NCBI GenBank assembly: GCA_037179515.1
Contig: JAXCGZ010007700.1
Location: 1 to 64,000, forward strand
DNA from: Halocaridina rubra
Lineage: Eukaryota > Arthropoda > Malacostraca > Decapoda > Atyidae
Direction: 5' to 3'
DNA length: 64,000 nucleotides
A model generated the notes under the pieces. The model had not been told where the DNA came from, searched no databases, and was given only the letters and a program-made list of their open reading frames with translations. A program made the position numbers and the translations under genes. Position 1 is the stretch's first letter, and each line of letters begins with the position of its first letter. Shown in pieces: positions 32,938 through 45,714 of the stretch.

Positions 32938-33255
32938 TGCATCGTCAGCAAGGACTTCATCCTAGCTTTAAATCAACATTCTGACCTTCCTAGGAGGACC
33001 TGGGCAGCAAAGGATAGCACTAAACTACAAGCCTTAGGTGTTGTGAGTGTCATCCAAACTAGGAACCTGGACAATCCTCATCCACACTACAGATGCTCCC
33101 TATCACGGAACGACTGCCCACTCAATATCAAGATTGAACTTCCAAATGTTCCCAGGAGCTCAGTCAACCTGAGCATCCTCAATGATATATGCATTAATAA
33201 AATCCTAAATTGAAGCAGACCCAACTCCCTATCTACACTGATGGCTCAGATAAAC
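32938..33255 (+). pseudogene. Relic of a third I-type family: RT-RNase H linker
   Basis: Translated in one frame this gives RRTWAAKDSTKLQAL, HYRCSLSRNDCPLNIKIELP and SRPNSLS. These align with the family A segment RTWAAKVCASLQAL, EYRCPPPWNDQPLDIKIELP and SRPNSQV between RT and RNase H. Only one stop is seen (TGA near 33212). The sequence is too different from families A and B to be a recent copy of either. Nothing else of the element remains; a piggyBac relic starts just to the right. Confidence 0.75.
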
Positions 33256-33261
33256 CCTTCA

Positions 33262-35000
33262 TACACCACGTGGGGTCAGATTGACCTAAATATTTCTTTA
33301 ATTAGACACAGTTTAGGGATCAGGTCTCTCAGAAGTGTGTTTATACTTGGCCAGTGTATAGGCATACAAAGTTTGAAAAATAAAGTTATTATGATATAGG
33401 AGTGACAAGGTAGAAAACTTTGTTGAGGTCATCTGGTACCCCACCTAGCATACCGTTTAGCATTTTTTTTTTCAGATTCTAAGTATTATTGGTCATGGTG
33501 CTGCCTGTTCAACAGTTCTACAGTTAGAGGGTGGAAACATTGACTCTTGCAATGATTTATCTGACGATAATGACTATGAACTACAATTTTATGCAGGAAA
33601 TGATGATGATAATGAGATAAGTAGTGATAATGTGAGTGATAATGAGAGTGACAATTCAAATGATGGTGATACTCTTCGAAAAAAGCTTGTGCTAGGGAGA
33701 GACAAAGTAACAAAGTGGTAGTCTGAACCTCCCTGACTTGGAAAGACCTTGCCGCAAAATATTGTTCATGAAAAGACTGGCGTCCACAATTCATTCCCAA
33801 CTCATAATGAATATGTTGTTCTCAACTCTTTCATAACAGATGAAATGATTGAAACAATTCTTGAAGCAACAAATCAAAGTGGAAGTGTTGTGTATGGAAC
33901 GAGGTAAATGCTGTAGAACTGATGAGTTGGATAGGATTCACATTAGATGTGGAATCGACAAGGATAATTACCGTCATAGTGATAAACTTTTCAGCACCAA
34001 GACAGGTCCACCTATTTATCGAGCTACCATGAGTTCTAACCATGTCCTGCAAATTAAAAAGGTGCATCAAATTTGATGACATGAACACTCGAGGAGAACG
34101 AAAGAATGGAGAACAAGGAAAGTTGGAACCTAAGTATGATGTTTTCCAGAAGTTTGTTGAGGCGTGTCATGTCAACTACAAGGCTAGCACATACATAACT
34201 ATCGATGAATCACTGCTATCGTTTAGAGGAAAATGTTTATTCAAGGTTTATATTCCAAGTAAAGCTGATAAGTATGGGATAAAAGTGTGGAGCATGGTTG
34301 ATGCAACAAATGCATATCTTCTGAATGCCCAAATTTATAGGGGGAAAGGTGATGGGAAAGCTAAAGCAGGACAACCCCAAAGAGTCGTACGTGATCTTGT
34401 TGCAACAATTCAAAACACTGGAAGAAATGTGACGACAGACAACTTATTTACTGATTATGACCTCACCAAAGAACTTCTTGACAAGAAATTGACATTGCTT
34501 GGAACTCTGAGGAAGAATAGACAGGTAGTTCCTTTATCATTTCAAGCATCAAAGGATCGAAAAGTCTACTTATCAGAATTCAGCTTTTCCAAGGGCAGAC
34601 GAGATATGATCTGCAGCTATGTCCCTAAGAAATATAAAGTTGATATAATATTAACTTCAATGCATTCTGACAAACAGGTAAAAGAAGAAGAACCTTTCAA
34701 TCCTCATGTAATCCTTGTCTACAACTCAACAAAAGGTGGTATTGATCAATTAGACCAACTCACAAAGAACTACACTTGTAAGCTTGTAGCAAACAGATGT
34801 CCTTTGGTTGTCTTTTATAGGATGGTGGACTTTGCAGGTTACAATTCTCTCATGTGTTTCAAGAAGGAAAATCCCAGTGCATATGGGTGAAGGAAAGTCC
34901 TAGCAGAGCTGTCAGAACAATTGTGCTTGCCACAAATCAGACAACGTTCTGTGTCATGTGGAAAGTATTTGCTAATCCTCGTTAAGTTGCGCATAGACTC
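33262..35000 (+). mobile_element. piggyBac-type DNA transposon relic
   Basis: The transposase remnant at 33481-34990 defines the core. A possible left end lies near 33276, where GGTCAGATTGACC forms a short inverted repeat of the sort seen near piggyBac ends, with TTAA nearby at 33298. No matching right end was found before the A4 sequence starts at 35205. Boundaries are therefore approximate. Confidence 0.65.
33481..34990 (+). pseudogene. piggyBac-like transposase, degenerate
   Basis: piggyBac transposases cut and paste at TTAA with a DDD catalytic triad. The N-terminal region is Asp/Glu/Asn-rich (33540-33650). A PQNIVHEKTGVHN segment (33750) matches the family's conserved start but has nearby stops. 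Frame changes occur near 33900 and 34070. The open part 34042-34890 carries FDDMNTRGER, TIDESLLSFRGKC (first Asp, 34200), TTDNLFTDYDL (second Asp, 34434) and GGIDQLDQL (third Asp, 34738). A TGA at 34888 is followed in frame by RKVLAELSEQL. All three catalytic Asp residues are present despite the breaks. A domesticated gene is unlikely given the number of stops. Confidence 0.85.
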
Positions 35001-35204
35001 ATTTCTGAAAGTAGAAAATAGGCCATGAGCATCAGCACCACTAATGGTGCTCAAATCTTTGGCAACGGAAACATCTCAGTGGTTCTAGGGTGTAGTCTCT
35101 TAAGTTGAACTTACACCGGATGCCGAGGTTTACTTGAGCAGGGAGTGGACCACAGATGTGGACCAGAACTTGCTTGGATGGGACGGTTTGACCCTCAATT
35201 TTGG

Positions 35205-38200
35205 AGAAGCAACATGAGGCAGCTGTTAAATATGTTAGCCAAGAATATAACCCGACTAGTATTCTCCAGTGAAGATGTCAACGTCCTCACTGTCAACATC
35301 AAACTTCAGGGCAGCTGCATAAATCTGTACAACATTTACACACAACACAATGGTGGCTTAGACCTGACTACCCTCTTCGGGCTAGCCAGTCATCGTGACT
35401 TGGTAATAGGAGGCGACTTCAATGCGCACCATCCAAGAATCAGGTATGAGCGCCCCTGTGCTGCAGCCAGACACATGAGCCTGCTGGACGACCAAGAAGA
35501 CGCTTCCCTTCTCAACAACCATGAGCCAACTCATGACAGAGGTGGAATACTGGACCTCACCTTTGTCTCCAACTCCCTAAGGCAAGATGCCAAATAGAGA
35601 GTTCATCCCCTGTTCACAAGCGACCACTACGGGATCCATCTCATGCTACCAATTCCTGAAATCTTCCAAATCACTGCTCCTCCCCCTCGATGGAATTTCA
35701 AGAGGGCCGACTGGGGCCGGTTACAGGAGCACCTCAGTCATTGGTTTTCAACCTACACACCATCCGAAGACATTGACCAAGCATAGGCCGAGCTAGTCAA
35801 TGCCCTGCAAGTTGCAGCAAACTTCTCTATCCCCCTCTGTAAACCACAACACACCACTCATCGGGACAGATGGTACTACTGTGACAGAGTTAAAGAACTT
35901 AGTCACCTGCTCAACATCATTGGCAAAATGCACAGAAAACGTCGCACTGAATACTCCTACCTCACTCTCCGGGCAGCCAAAGAACATGTCCATGAAGAAG
36001 CACGAAACATTAAGAGGAAAAAATGGCTAGAGTGGTGTTCCACCCTAGTTGCTCACACCTCTGTGGGCCAGATGTGGAGGAGCAATAACTCCTTTGCTAA
36101 AGGTAAACCTCTTAAAACCATCCCCCACAGGGATTCTAGAAGGGCAGCAGAAGAACTTTCCATCAAATCTGCAGATAGAGCAAGCTTCAACCAGCCACCA
36201 GAACAACTCTTCATTACCTCACCACGGCAAGATGGGAAGAAATTGAAGAGGCCATCAACACTGAAGACGAAACAGATGCCCCCTTCTCTCTGACTGAGCA
36301 ACTAAGAGTAAGCTAAAGCTCTAAGAACACAGCCCCAGGTGCTGATAGAATCACATACACAATGAGTCAATATATAGGGCCCCAAGGGGAGCTTGCTCTA
36401 CTCTCTCTGATCAATTCAACATACACATGAAGAACCAGACCAGCCTCATGGAACAGAGCAGACATTCAGCCCATTCCAAAACCACAGGACCCTGAGAAAC
36501 CTCGCCCCATCTCCCTCCTAAGCTGCCTGAGAAAGACAGCAGAAAATATGGTACTTAACAGAGTCCGCTGGAAATGCCCACCTTTCTAAGAAAACATGTT
36601 TGCCTACCAGCCTGGCTTAGGCACCTCAGAATGCATAGCCTCCATGCTATCATATATCAACAACTGCCGTGGATACATCATTTTACTAGACCTAGAGAAG
36701 GCCTTTGAACCAGTCAATGTGCCAGTGATGCTCTCAGCTCTCGCTTCAAAGCAGATCAAAGGTAACCTTCTCTCATGGATCAAGCAGAGTCTACAAAACC
36801 GTAGTGCACGAGTCAAAGTAGAAGGGCACTACTCCACCTATGAAAAAAAAATTAAAATGAGACCCCCCAAGGTGGAAACCTTAGCCCTTTCCTCTTTAAT
36901 TGTCTCATGGAAAAACTCATGGATATCGCACTACCACATGGAGCCAAACTCTTCAGTTATGCGGATGACTTTGCCCTCATCACAATAGGCGACAGAAGTT
37001 CCATAGAGAGCCAGTGCTGCCTCACCAAGATTCACAAAGCCTCCATCTCCCTTGGAGTTAAAATCAATGCCCGCAAAACCAAGGCCCTTCCCATCCACCA
37101 GTGGAGATCAGACACTAATCTGGTCTTTGGTAACGAGCCTGTCCAAGTAACTTTGGACCCGTAATTCAAGACTGGCGCGACAAGTGCAGCCAGCAACAAG
37201 AGTTCCTTCGTCGGATGATGGGCCTCTACGATGGTGCATCATTTATTGTCCTCAAATGCTTCAATATGCAAGCCATAGGCAGCCTCATAGACTATGCTTT
37301 TCCCACACTCTGGATACTAATAGACCAACAGTGGTACAAGGTAGAAGTCATTGAAAACAACGCTATGAGTACCATGCTAGGAGACCCCATGTGTACCAAG
37401 AGAGAAAACATCCAGATGGAATCGGGACTCATGCCACTCAAACTCAGAGCTCAACAAAGACTGACCCTCTTTGTGGCCAAAACCACCACTGCCCAACATA
37501 CCTGCCTTGCTGGCACAAATCTCCATCTAGCCCTCAATTGCCACCCCAACCACCATCCTAGAACCTGAGCAGCCATGGTCTGCACTGGCCTGAAAGCACT
37601 GCCAGTCAGGGAGGTCTTCCGAGTCAAGATACAGGACACTCCGCTTCCTGAATACCGATGCCCACCCCCATTGATTGGCCAACCACCCGACATAAAGATC
37701 GAGCTCCCTGACAACCCCAAAAGCTTGGTAAACCCGCTTGTCCTTAAAAACATATACAAAGACAAAATTCAGGGCTGGTGCAGGCCAAACTCTTAAGTCT
37801 TCCACACTGACGTCTCAGTAAATCAAGAAACTGGAGCCTCAGCTGCCGCCTTCTAAACTGGTAATCACGTCCTATCCTGGAGACTGTCAAACTCTTGCTC
37901 GTTGCTCCAGACTGAGCTTGTTCCATAGCCAACGCCCTCGACTTCTTCACCCAGCAAGAACCTGACCATGCCCTAATTCTCTCGGACTCTAAAGGCGCCT
38001 TACAAGTCATCATGAAGCCACTCCTCAGAGACAATGTACGTATCATCATCACCATTCTCAGCCACTACCACAGGATGACTAGCCTTGGAAAAGCCATTAC
38101 TCTTACCAAAATTCCCAGCCACGTCGGCATCAAGGGAAATGAGGAAGCCGATCAAGCCGCCAAACAAGCCCCTCATAGAGCAGGAATCCTAATATCTCTG

Positions 38201-38591
38201 CCTCCTGGGATTCAACAGATAAAAACCAAAGCCACCAAGTCACTCCTTAAAGTCTAAATAACTATACACAACCTGTGCACAGATATTGGCTCCCCCTCCA
38301 CCTGATGGTACAAAGCCACCACTGATCTTCAGCGAATCACCCTGCCTAAGAAACTTCGATGAAGCACGGAGGTCAATGTGTACCGTCTGAGACTCGGGAA
38401 CAAGTGCACCTGGCGAATAGTGGATGATATCATCAGGGAATGCACCTTCTGCCACTTAGCCTTGCCACATCCACTGCTCCACTACATCCTCGAATTCGAT
38501 TCCTTTTCAGAAATTCGATGGAAAACTGGTGCCCCCGCAACATCCAGCGAAGATCCAAATGCCCTTCATGTTGCTAGCTCAATAATCAGAC
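35205..38591 (+). mobile_element. Family A copy A4, cut on the right by the Gypsy LTR
   Basis: Homology begins in the endonuclease near 35205 and runs to the C-terminal region, stopping at ..AATAATCAGAC directly before the LTR edge TGTTGGGGG at 38592. The 3' UTR is missing on this side. The Gypsy element therefore inserted into A4, or a rearrangement joined them. Confidence 0.88.
35225..38591 (+). pseudogene. A4 ORF2, endonuclease to C-terminus, heavily broken
   Basis: The endonuclease part has IGGDFNAHHPR (35410) and GILDLTFVSNSL (35545). A TAG near 35595, a TAG near 35785 and frameshifts around 36180-36250 follow. RT keeps LLDLEKAFE (about 36685), while the box reads SYADDFALI (36955). Many small losses occur, including near 37145, 37565 and 37925. 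RNase H is corrupted: the first box reads HTDVS. A TGA at 36428 replaces the same CGA codon lost in A1, and a TGA at 38360 replaces a CGA kept in A1. This is the most decayed long copy of family A. Confidence 0.85.
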
Positions 38592-39719
38592 TGTTGGGGG
38601 AATGGAGAGTTGTTTAGATTCCATTTTACTAAGGGGACTGAAAGTACTGAACTCGGTTAAGAGCTCACAAACAGACAGGACAGGTATTTGTACTTGAACA
38701 CCCCACCTGTATACCATTACTCAGTTAAATGAATCTCAAAATTCAACTTTCTTTTAATTTTGGAAAAGCAATGACATTAAAAGAATTGAATTAAATTTCT
38801 TAAATTAAATTTTATGAAATGCTGCCTCGAATACCGGAGGTGGTGAGCACAATTTTGTTTCCCGGCACCACAGATGTATGCCAAGACTTTGGCCTCAACT
38901 CGACGATTACCTCTGTCACACAGGCAGAGTAGAATAGAGGACACTTGTTTGTGCCAGATGAATTCTGTGAAGATGCCACGTAAATAAGGTTTGAAATAAA
39001 CTTGACTGCTGAGGCCAGATGCTGCCCCTGAGATGTTTGGTCGCCAAATGAGGACGCTTCAATGTCCCACCTGGTGACGTCATCTGTAGGATATATTTCT
39101 AGAGCAGTAACTGGCTCTTATTTTATACAGGGCTACTTTAGTGATGCTCCACGGCAGGTAATTATAGCAGAGATGCAAGGGAGAGACAGTATTTTAGGTG
39201 CAACAAGTGGAAGCAAATGAAATAAAACTAGAATAATAATGGAAGTTAGGTTACTGGTAAGCAATCTCTAGAACGTTCTTTGCGTTGTAGGAGATGGAAT
39301 TTAAGTACTCAAATAATAAAGAAGCTACTGAAATATATCTAGACAGGCTAATGACATAACAGCAAGGTCAAATTTATAACAAAATTATCAGCAACAACAA
39401 TTTTTATAATAATTTATTAGCAAGAGCTATTTTATCATAAGAAAATTGTAAAGAAAATGTATCTGATAGGCTCACTGAAAAGATGGAATGGTAGGAAGAG
39501 CCTTTATATCGAGACTTTGCTTCTACACGTACAAGAATAGTAAATAAGGTATATTTAAAATTAGCCATAATCTAAGATATAAATTGCAAATAATCATAAT
39601 CTGCAAAAGTCAATAAGTGGGAATTATTTTTACTTAGAAAAATGACAGTTAAGTTACTAAATTAACTAATAAGGCATCTAACAGCCTCTGGTGACTTTGA
39701 GCGAAACACTCTGTCACCA
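38592..39719 (-). repeat. Gypsy 3' LTR (LTR1)
   Basis: It starts TGTTGGGGGAATGGAGAG and ends near TGTCACC on the plus strand, about 1.13 kb. It is similar along its length to LTR2 and, where present, LTR3. It lies beyond the end of RNase H on the minus strand, so it is the 3' LTR. Confidence 0.85.
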
Positions 39720-40407
39720 AGGCCCTTTCTAGAGAATATTGATTTAGCAAAATTCTACTACAGAAGGCAAAAAAAGAAGAGAGGAAGTTATGGTGACTTC
39801 AGTGTTATTATGAGGGATGAGATGTCCTTCTCATGGAAAAGAACAAATGAACAATAAGAATGGGATCCACCACTGGAACATATCATACTATTACGAAAAG
39901 TGAACAATTATTATAAACAAAACATTAAATGACATGCAAAACATAAAAAAAATGTGATCAAATTCAAATTTAAAGAAAATTAAAATCACAATTAGATATT
40001 AGTGAATATCAATATTTAAGTTTAAGAATGCTTCACATGCAATAAAATAATATACAAAAAAATACAGTATATGCAAATGGAAAATTTTAACCAAGTCGTC
40101 ATTAACATTGACGACTGGATTTAAAACAGTTTCAGCTATTCAACACTAAACTAAAATGTTTCCGCCATGCTCTGGCTTTCAGAGTCCCACAAAGGGAAAT
40201 ATAAAACTATGATCAAAGAAATATTCTTAATCTTTTTCGTTTTCCATTAGGAATAATAATCATACTCTAAAATAAACAAGTACAGTACAGTATTAAAGAC
40301 ATAAAAGATAAACATAAAAAATAAACAACACATCAGAGAAGTAATCTTTACTGACTAGTCAAACTGAGGCTAACAGCACCAGCTTCCTCATTTGAGGGTA
40401 ACGACTG
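39720..40407 (-). other. Gypsy 3' non-coding region
   Basis: Between the end of RNase H and the 3' LTR there are about 690 bp of A+T-rich sequence without a gene. A purine run reading AGAAAGGG on the minus strand lies next to the LTR edge and could be the polypurine tract. Confidence 0.5.
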
Positions 40408-43075
40408 TCAACTTAGTAGATCAGCAAGGTCATTGTCCTTGCCATGAACATATTGGGCAGTGAATTTAAAAATATTCAGGTAAAGTGCCCACCTTTTCAG
40501 GCGAGGATTTAGCTTGTCTGCAGTCTGTAAATATAGGAGAGGACGGTGGTCGGTTCTCAGTGTAATATGTTGGCCATACAGATGGACTTCAAATTTCTTT
40601 ATGGCCCAATATGCAGCTAGAGCTTCCTTCTCCACGGTGGAGTAATTTCACTCTGCAGGGCAAAGCCTGCGGCTTGCATATCGCACTGGAGCTACGTCTG
40701 CTGAGTTGTCTGATCGGGCTTGCAAGAGCACGGCACCCAGGCCTTCGTCTGAGGAATCAGTCTGCAAGATAAATGGAAATTCAAGGTTTACCAGTTATTA
40801 TACTGGCTCATCCGCCAATGCTTCTCGGAGCTTGAAAAATGCTCTCTCCGCTTTGTCTGTCCATTGGACAGGGGAGGTTTTACCTTGCTTTGAGGAGGTC
40901 ATTTGCTGCGATGGGGCAGCGATAGTATTAAAGTGTGGAATGAACCGTTGATTGACAGTAGCAGGTTTCTCCATATACTTAATAGCTTGTACCCTGACAT
41001 GTAAAGGGGACATAACTCCTTCTCCGACCACCTGACCGAGATACTGCAATTGTGTGAAACCAATCTCATATTTGGAAGGCTTTAAATGAAGTCCATGCTG
41101 GTTCAGATGAGTGAGAACTCTGTGGAGAGTCTTGAGGTGCGATGACCAATCCTGAGAATGCACCAGGATGTCGTCTATAAAGCATGAAACATTGTCGAGA
41201 TCCTGTAGTACTATCCTCATGAGTCTGCTGAAGCATCCAGGGGCATTTACCATACCAAAAGGCATGACCCTGAACTGGTATAGACCATATCTTGTGGAAA
41301 AGGCTGTTAGAGGCTTGGTAGTCTCGCTCAGCAGGACTTGCCAAAATCCACTGGCCAGATCCAACTTGGACAGGTAACAGGCTCGGGAGAGGAACGAGAA
41401 AATATGCTCGTCGTCAGAAATGGGCTCTCCATCAAAGATGGTACGGGAGTTAAGCTTACGACAATCAAGGCAGAACCTGTGACTGCCATCTCTCTTACGC
41501 ACTGCCAGTAACGGCGAACACCAAGGCAAAATGCTCTTTTCAACTATTCCGAGGCGGACCCAAGTGTCAAGATCTTCCTTCAGCCATACGAACAGCTGGT
41601 GGGGAAGGCCATAGTGTTGGGGGAATGGAGAGTTGTTATTAAGATTCTGTTTTACTAAGGGGACTGAAAGTACTGAACTCAGTTAAGAGCTCACAAACAG
41701 ACAGGACAGACATTTGCACTTGAACACCCCACCCATATACCACTACTCGGTTAAATGAAACTCAGAATTCAACTTTCTTTTAATTTTGGAAATGCAATGA
41801 CATTAAAAGAATTGAATTAACTTTCTTAAATTAAATTTTATGATATTGCTGCCTTGAATCCCGGAGGTGGTGAGCACGATTTCGTTTTCCGGCACCACAG
41901 ATGTATGCCAAGACTTTGGCCTCAACTCGACGATTACCTCTGTCACACAGTCAGAGTAGAATAGAGGACACTTTTTTGTGCCAGATGAATTCCTGTGAAG
42001 ATGCCACGTAAATAAGGTTGAAATAAGCTTGACTGCTGAGGCCAGATGTTGCCTCTGAGATGTTTGGCCGCCAAATGAGGACGCTTCAATGTCCCTCCTG
42101 GTGACATCATCTGTAGGATATATTTCTAGAGCAGTAACTGGCTCTTATATCATTTAAGGGCAACTTTAGTGGTGGTCCCTTTCAGGCAATTATAGCAGAG
42201 ATGCAAGGGAGATACAGCATTTTAGGTGCAACAAGTGGAAGCAAATAAAATAAAACAAGAATAATAATGGAAAGTTATGTTACTGGTAAACAATCTCTAG
42301 AACGTTCTTTGCATTGTAGGAGACGGAATTCAAGTACTCATATAATAAAGAAGCTACTGAAATATATCTAGACAGGCTAATGACATAACAGCAAGGTCAA
42401 ATTTATAGCAAACTTATCAGCAAGAGCTATTTTATCATAAGAAAATTGTAAAGAAAACGTATATGACAGGTTTACTGAAAAGGTGGAAAGGTAGGAGTAG
42501 CCTTTATATCGGGACTATACTTTTACACGTACAAGAAGAGTAAATAAGGTATATTTAAAATTAGCTATAAGCTAAAATATAAATTGCAATTAATCATAAT
42601 CTGCAAAAGTGAGAAGTGGGAATTATTTTTAGTTAGAAAGATGAGAGTTAAGTTACTAAATTAACTAATAAGGCATCTAACAGCCTCTGGAGACTTTGAG
42701 CGAAACACGCTGTCACACATAGGAATGCCGAAATGGCTCTGGGTCAGTCAATCTGACATGATGCTCAAGGGTAGCGGTAATGCCTGGGAGGTCATTGAAG
42801 ATGTTCTCATAGTCCATTAATAGCTTATTCAGCTGTTCCCATTGACTCGGTTGCAGACTGGAGTTAATAATGCAATTACTCACACTTTCCTTTTGGTGTG
42901 TGGGAATGACAGGATCCTTACCATCATCAAAAGGTAAGCTTATGTCTTCAATTGCGAGGGCGGTGGCTGCGGCCAGAGGGACTTCTTCCAAAAAACTCCA
43001 CTCCTGTAAGTCTGTCTCCACTGCAAAGGTGGAGTACATCAACATAGGAGGCAAAGGGTGGCTATAATGGAGCAT
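40408..43075 (-). pseudogene. Gypsy RT-RNase H, split by solo LTR2
   Basis: RT copies the genomic RNA and RNase H removes it. The segment 43075-42723 is a linker ending DPEPFRHSY. LTR2 then intervenes, and RT resumes at 41609 with LGIVEKS, SPLLAVRKRDG, CLDCRKLN (about 41470), SKLDLASGFWQVLL, MPFGMVNAPGCFSRLM (about 41270) and the catalytic FIDDILVHS (about 41190). RNase H follows with LQTDSSDEGLGAVLL (about 40760), KEALAAYWAIKKFEVHLYG (40630), RTDHRPLL and NDLADLL (40420). Stops lie near 40790 and 40650. The linker follows the integrase C-terminus in the same frame across one TAG, so integrase and RT were one polyprotein. Confidence 0.88.
41615..42717 (-). repeat. Solo LTR (LTR2) with 5-bp target-site duplication
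   Basis: The 1103-bp LTR begins TGTTGGGGG and ends TGTCACA. CATAG occurs directly on both sides (41610-41614 and 42718-42722). It sits within the RT coding region, and removing it with one CATAG restores a continuous reading frame. It is therefore a later insertion of a related element reduced to one LTR. Confidence 0.92.
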
Positions 43076-44271
43076 CTATGTTGCTGCAGCCTCGGAGGTT
43101 CTATTGATGCTGAGGACATCTGTAGGGGTTGCTGAGAGTACCAGCGCAGGATCCATGTGGACTTCCGGATCCTCACAATACAGCTTCAGCTGGTTAATGT
43201 GGTATTTCCTGTTATTGCCAGCAACATTTAGCACATAATTGTCAGGGGTCACCAGGTGTACCACAGTGTATGGCCCTTTCCAGCGTAGCATTAGCTTGCG
43301 AGTATCTGTTGGAAGAAGTAACAGAGCTCGAACTCCGGGTGTCAGGGCACGACGCCGGGCACGCCTGTCAAAGAGGAGCTTGGCAGTTTGCTGGTGACCC
43401 TTATTGGCTAATTGTGCAGTTTTCCAAGCCTTTTTGAGATGGAACGAAAACTTAAAAAAATATACTCATGGACGTCCCTATCGTCATCTTCGATGGCAGG
43501 TGAATCCCTATATTCTGCCAAGAATTCCACTGGGCCTCTGACCTTATGACCATAAATCAGGTCGAAAGGCGAGTATCCAGTAGTGTCGTGGGGCGTGTCT
43601 CTGAAGGAGAAAAGCGCAGCAGGGATGTACTTGTCCCACTGCCTAGGTATGTCTATCACTAGCTTGTGCAAACATCGCTTCAATGTTCCGTTATAGCGTT
43701 CGCATGCTCCATTTGACTGGGCATGATAGACGCTCTTACGAATGTGCTTCATTTCTAAAAGGTTACAGAAAGCCTTAAAGTGCCTATTTGTAAATTGGCT
43801 TCCATTGTCAGAAGTGACCTGCTCAGGAAAGCCAACCCTGGAGAAGATTTCAAATAGGGCATGAGCGACTGCTTCAGTCGTGATAGAAGACAGTGGCACT
43901 GCATCTGGGTACCTTGTTGCCAGGTCGACGTATACCAGGAGGAACTGTTTCCCCGTGGACGAAGCTGGATTAATAGGACCTAATATGTCAATAGCGAACT
44001 TGGAAAATGGCTCCATTGAGAGCTTAGTTATCCCCATAGGAACCTTTGGTACCGGTGCCGTAGAGGTGGATTGACAGACAGGACAGGAGCCCACATATCT
44101 GTCTACCTCGGCATACATGTTTGGCCATGCAAAAGCCTTCTGAAGGACGTGCTGAGTTTTTGGCTTGCCTCTGTGTCCACTCAGAGGTAAATGGTGAGCC
44201 ATATACATAGCCTGGCGGTGCAACGAAGCGGACACCACCAACTGTTTAAAGGTGTGGCCATCTTTAGTCAC
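43076..44271 (-). pseudogene. Gypsy integrase with GPY/F-type module
   Basis: Integrase inserts the DNA copy into the chromosome. The N-terminal zinc-binding region shows HHLPLSGHRGK and a CPVCQ pair (about 44085). The core has FAIDILGP (first Asp, 44000), TSDNGSQF (second Asp, about 43810) and ACERYNGTLKR (Glu, about 43700). There are exactly 35 residues between the second Asp and the Glu. After a frameshift between 43408 and 43291 the module WKGPYTVV appears (43280), which is diagnostic of Gypsy integrases. A TAG at 43076 separates it from the RT linker in the same frame. A stop just before 44271 separates it from the protease side. Confidence 0.9.
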
Positions 44272-44425
44272 ATGCTACAAAGTACTCCATCTTCAAGGGC
44301 GTAAGTGATCTCGTGTCCTCCTCTCACCGTGAAGGTCCTTCCCTAAGTGGCCTGCTCCATCCAGCGTTTGAGGCTGGGGCAGTCTTGCTGCAATTTGGTA
44401 AAGTCTGGACAGGACTTCATAGGCT

Positions 44426-45520
44426 CTAGAGGTGCATCATCTGGTAAAGGAGGGGAAACTCTCCGCGTTCCACATTACGTGTACTAACTGCGGCAGACTC
44501 AACAGAGTCAGTCGGAGAATCGTCCAAATTCTTGGCATCGAGGCCAGGAGTTGCTGCTGAAATGGCTTCATGTGACTTCGCCCGAGGGAAGTTATAATGA
44601 GAAATGTCCATATGGTAGAGGTTGGCCTGGAAAATAGGAACTAGGTTCAGTGCACAATCCAGCAAAACAGGGCACATAAGCCCAATCATTGCCACAGCTG
44701 GGACTTTTCCCTTGTAGTATTTGCAATCCAGGTCAATAACACAGCAGCATCGTATTTGCTGTGTTCCTTCAGCAACCCGCACATGAACGACTTTGCCGGT
44801 AAAATGTTCATCCCTGACAAATCTCTCGTCAACAAATACGCCATTGGCCCCTGTGTCGAGCGCTATCTCAGCTTCCACACCATTTATGGTTTCTAGGCAT
44901 TTTGGGATCATTTCCAGATCATCATGTTCGATGAACTCCACATTGGCAAGTTTTTGCCTTGGTTCCTCGGCGTTATCTTCAGTGGCCCTTTCTAGCTTTG
45001 TTTCTGCAACATGGGCCGAGTGAGTGGCCGGATGGCTATGTGGGTCGCCACTGTGTGAGGGAACGTGGTGGCTCTTAGAGTTTGGCTGAAAACTCTGGGA
45101 AGGTGGAGCAGAGTAATGGCCCTTGCCTCTGAACTGCTGAGGCTTAGGTCTTATTGAGTCATCCTTCTTGAGTGTGGGTGCATGGCCATAATAAGGCTTA
45201 GGAGTGTGAGGAGGATGAGCTGGACGATTGAAATTCTGCGAGGAGCCCTTGTGCTTACCGTTCCTGTAATCTCCATTTTCGGATGAAGGACCACTGTCTG
45301 GGATTCCCGCTCGAAGGCGAGCAACCTCAAGCTCATGTTCGCGTTGTGCTTGTGCCTGTGCCTCATCATTAGCTTTCTTCTCCAGCTCAGCTCGGCGTTC
45401 AACCATCTTATCATGAGCCCATTCGAAGAGCTTCTGTCCGGGGGAAAAACCATATCTCTCACCCCTAGCAATCGTCATGTTCAGGTAACTCTCCCCATTG
45501 AATGTTTTGATGGTTTCCAT
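44426..45520 (-). pseudogene. Gypsy Gag-protease region
   Basis: The first 70 residues are charged and Ala/Glu/Arg-rich (MVERRAELEKKANDEAQAQ), like the coiled segment of arthropod Gypsy Gag. A His/Pro/Ser-rich basic linker follows. The protease has ALDTGANGVFV (about 44860), with the DTG active site, and a VHVRVAEG flap-like segment. The frame is open for 364 codons and continues nearly to the integrase. No CCHC knuckle is visible and the capsid-like domain seems short, so part of Gag may be lost or unusual. The ATG at 45520 is provisional. Confidence 0.75.
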
Positions 45521-45714
45521 GTTTGTTTCCTGTGACTGTTGGTTTCCATGTTTGTTTCCTAAACAGTCAATAATGAAGTACCGAAAAAAAAAACACTAAC
45601 AATTTCTACAATAGTATAAAAAAATGAAAGAACCACACAACACCGAGGAGAGAAAACAAATTCAACATCACAGTTCAAACTTAAACGTAGAAGTGATCTC
45701 AAAACCTCACCATA

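Noticed and set aside
33486..33800. His/Tyr-rich minus-strand frame
   Set aside because: It is the antisense of the acidic N-terminal region of the piggyBac transposase.
34042..34890. Domesticated piggyBac gene
   Set aside because: Stops and frameshifts on both sides of the open segment show a decayed transposase.
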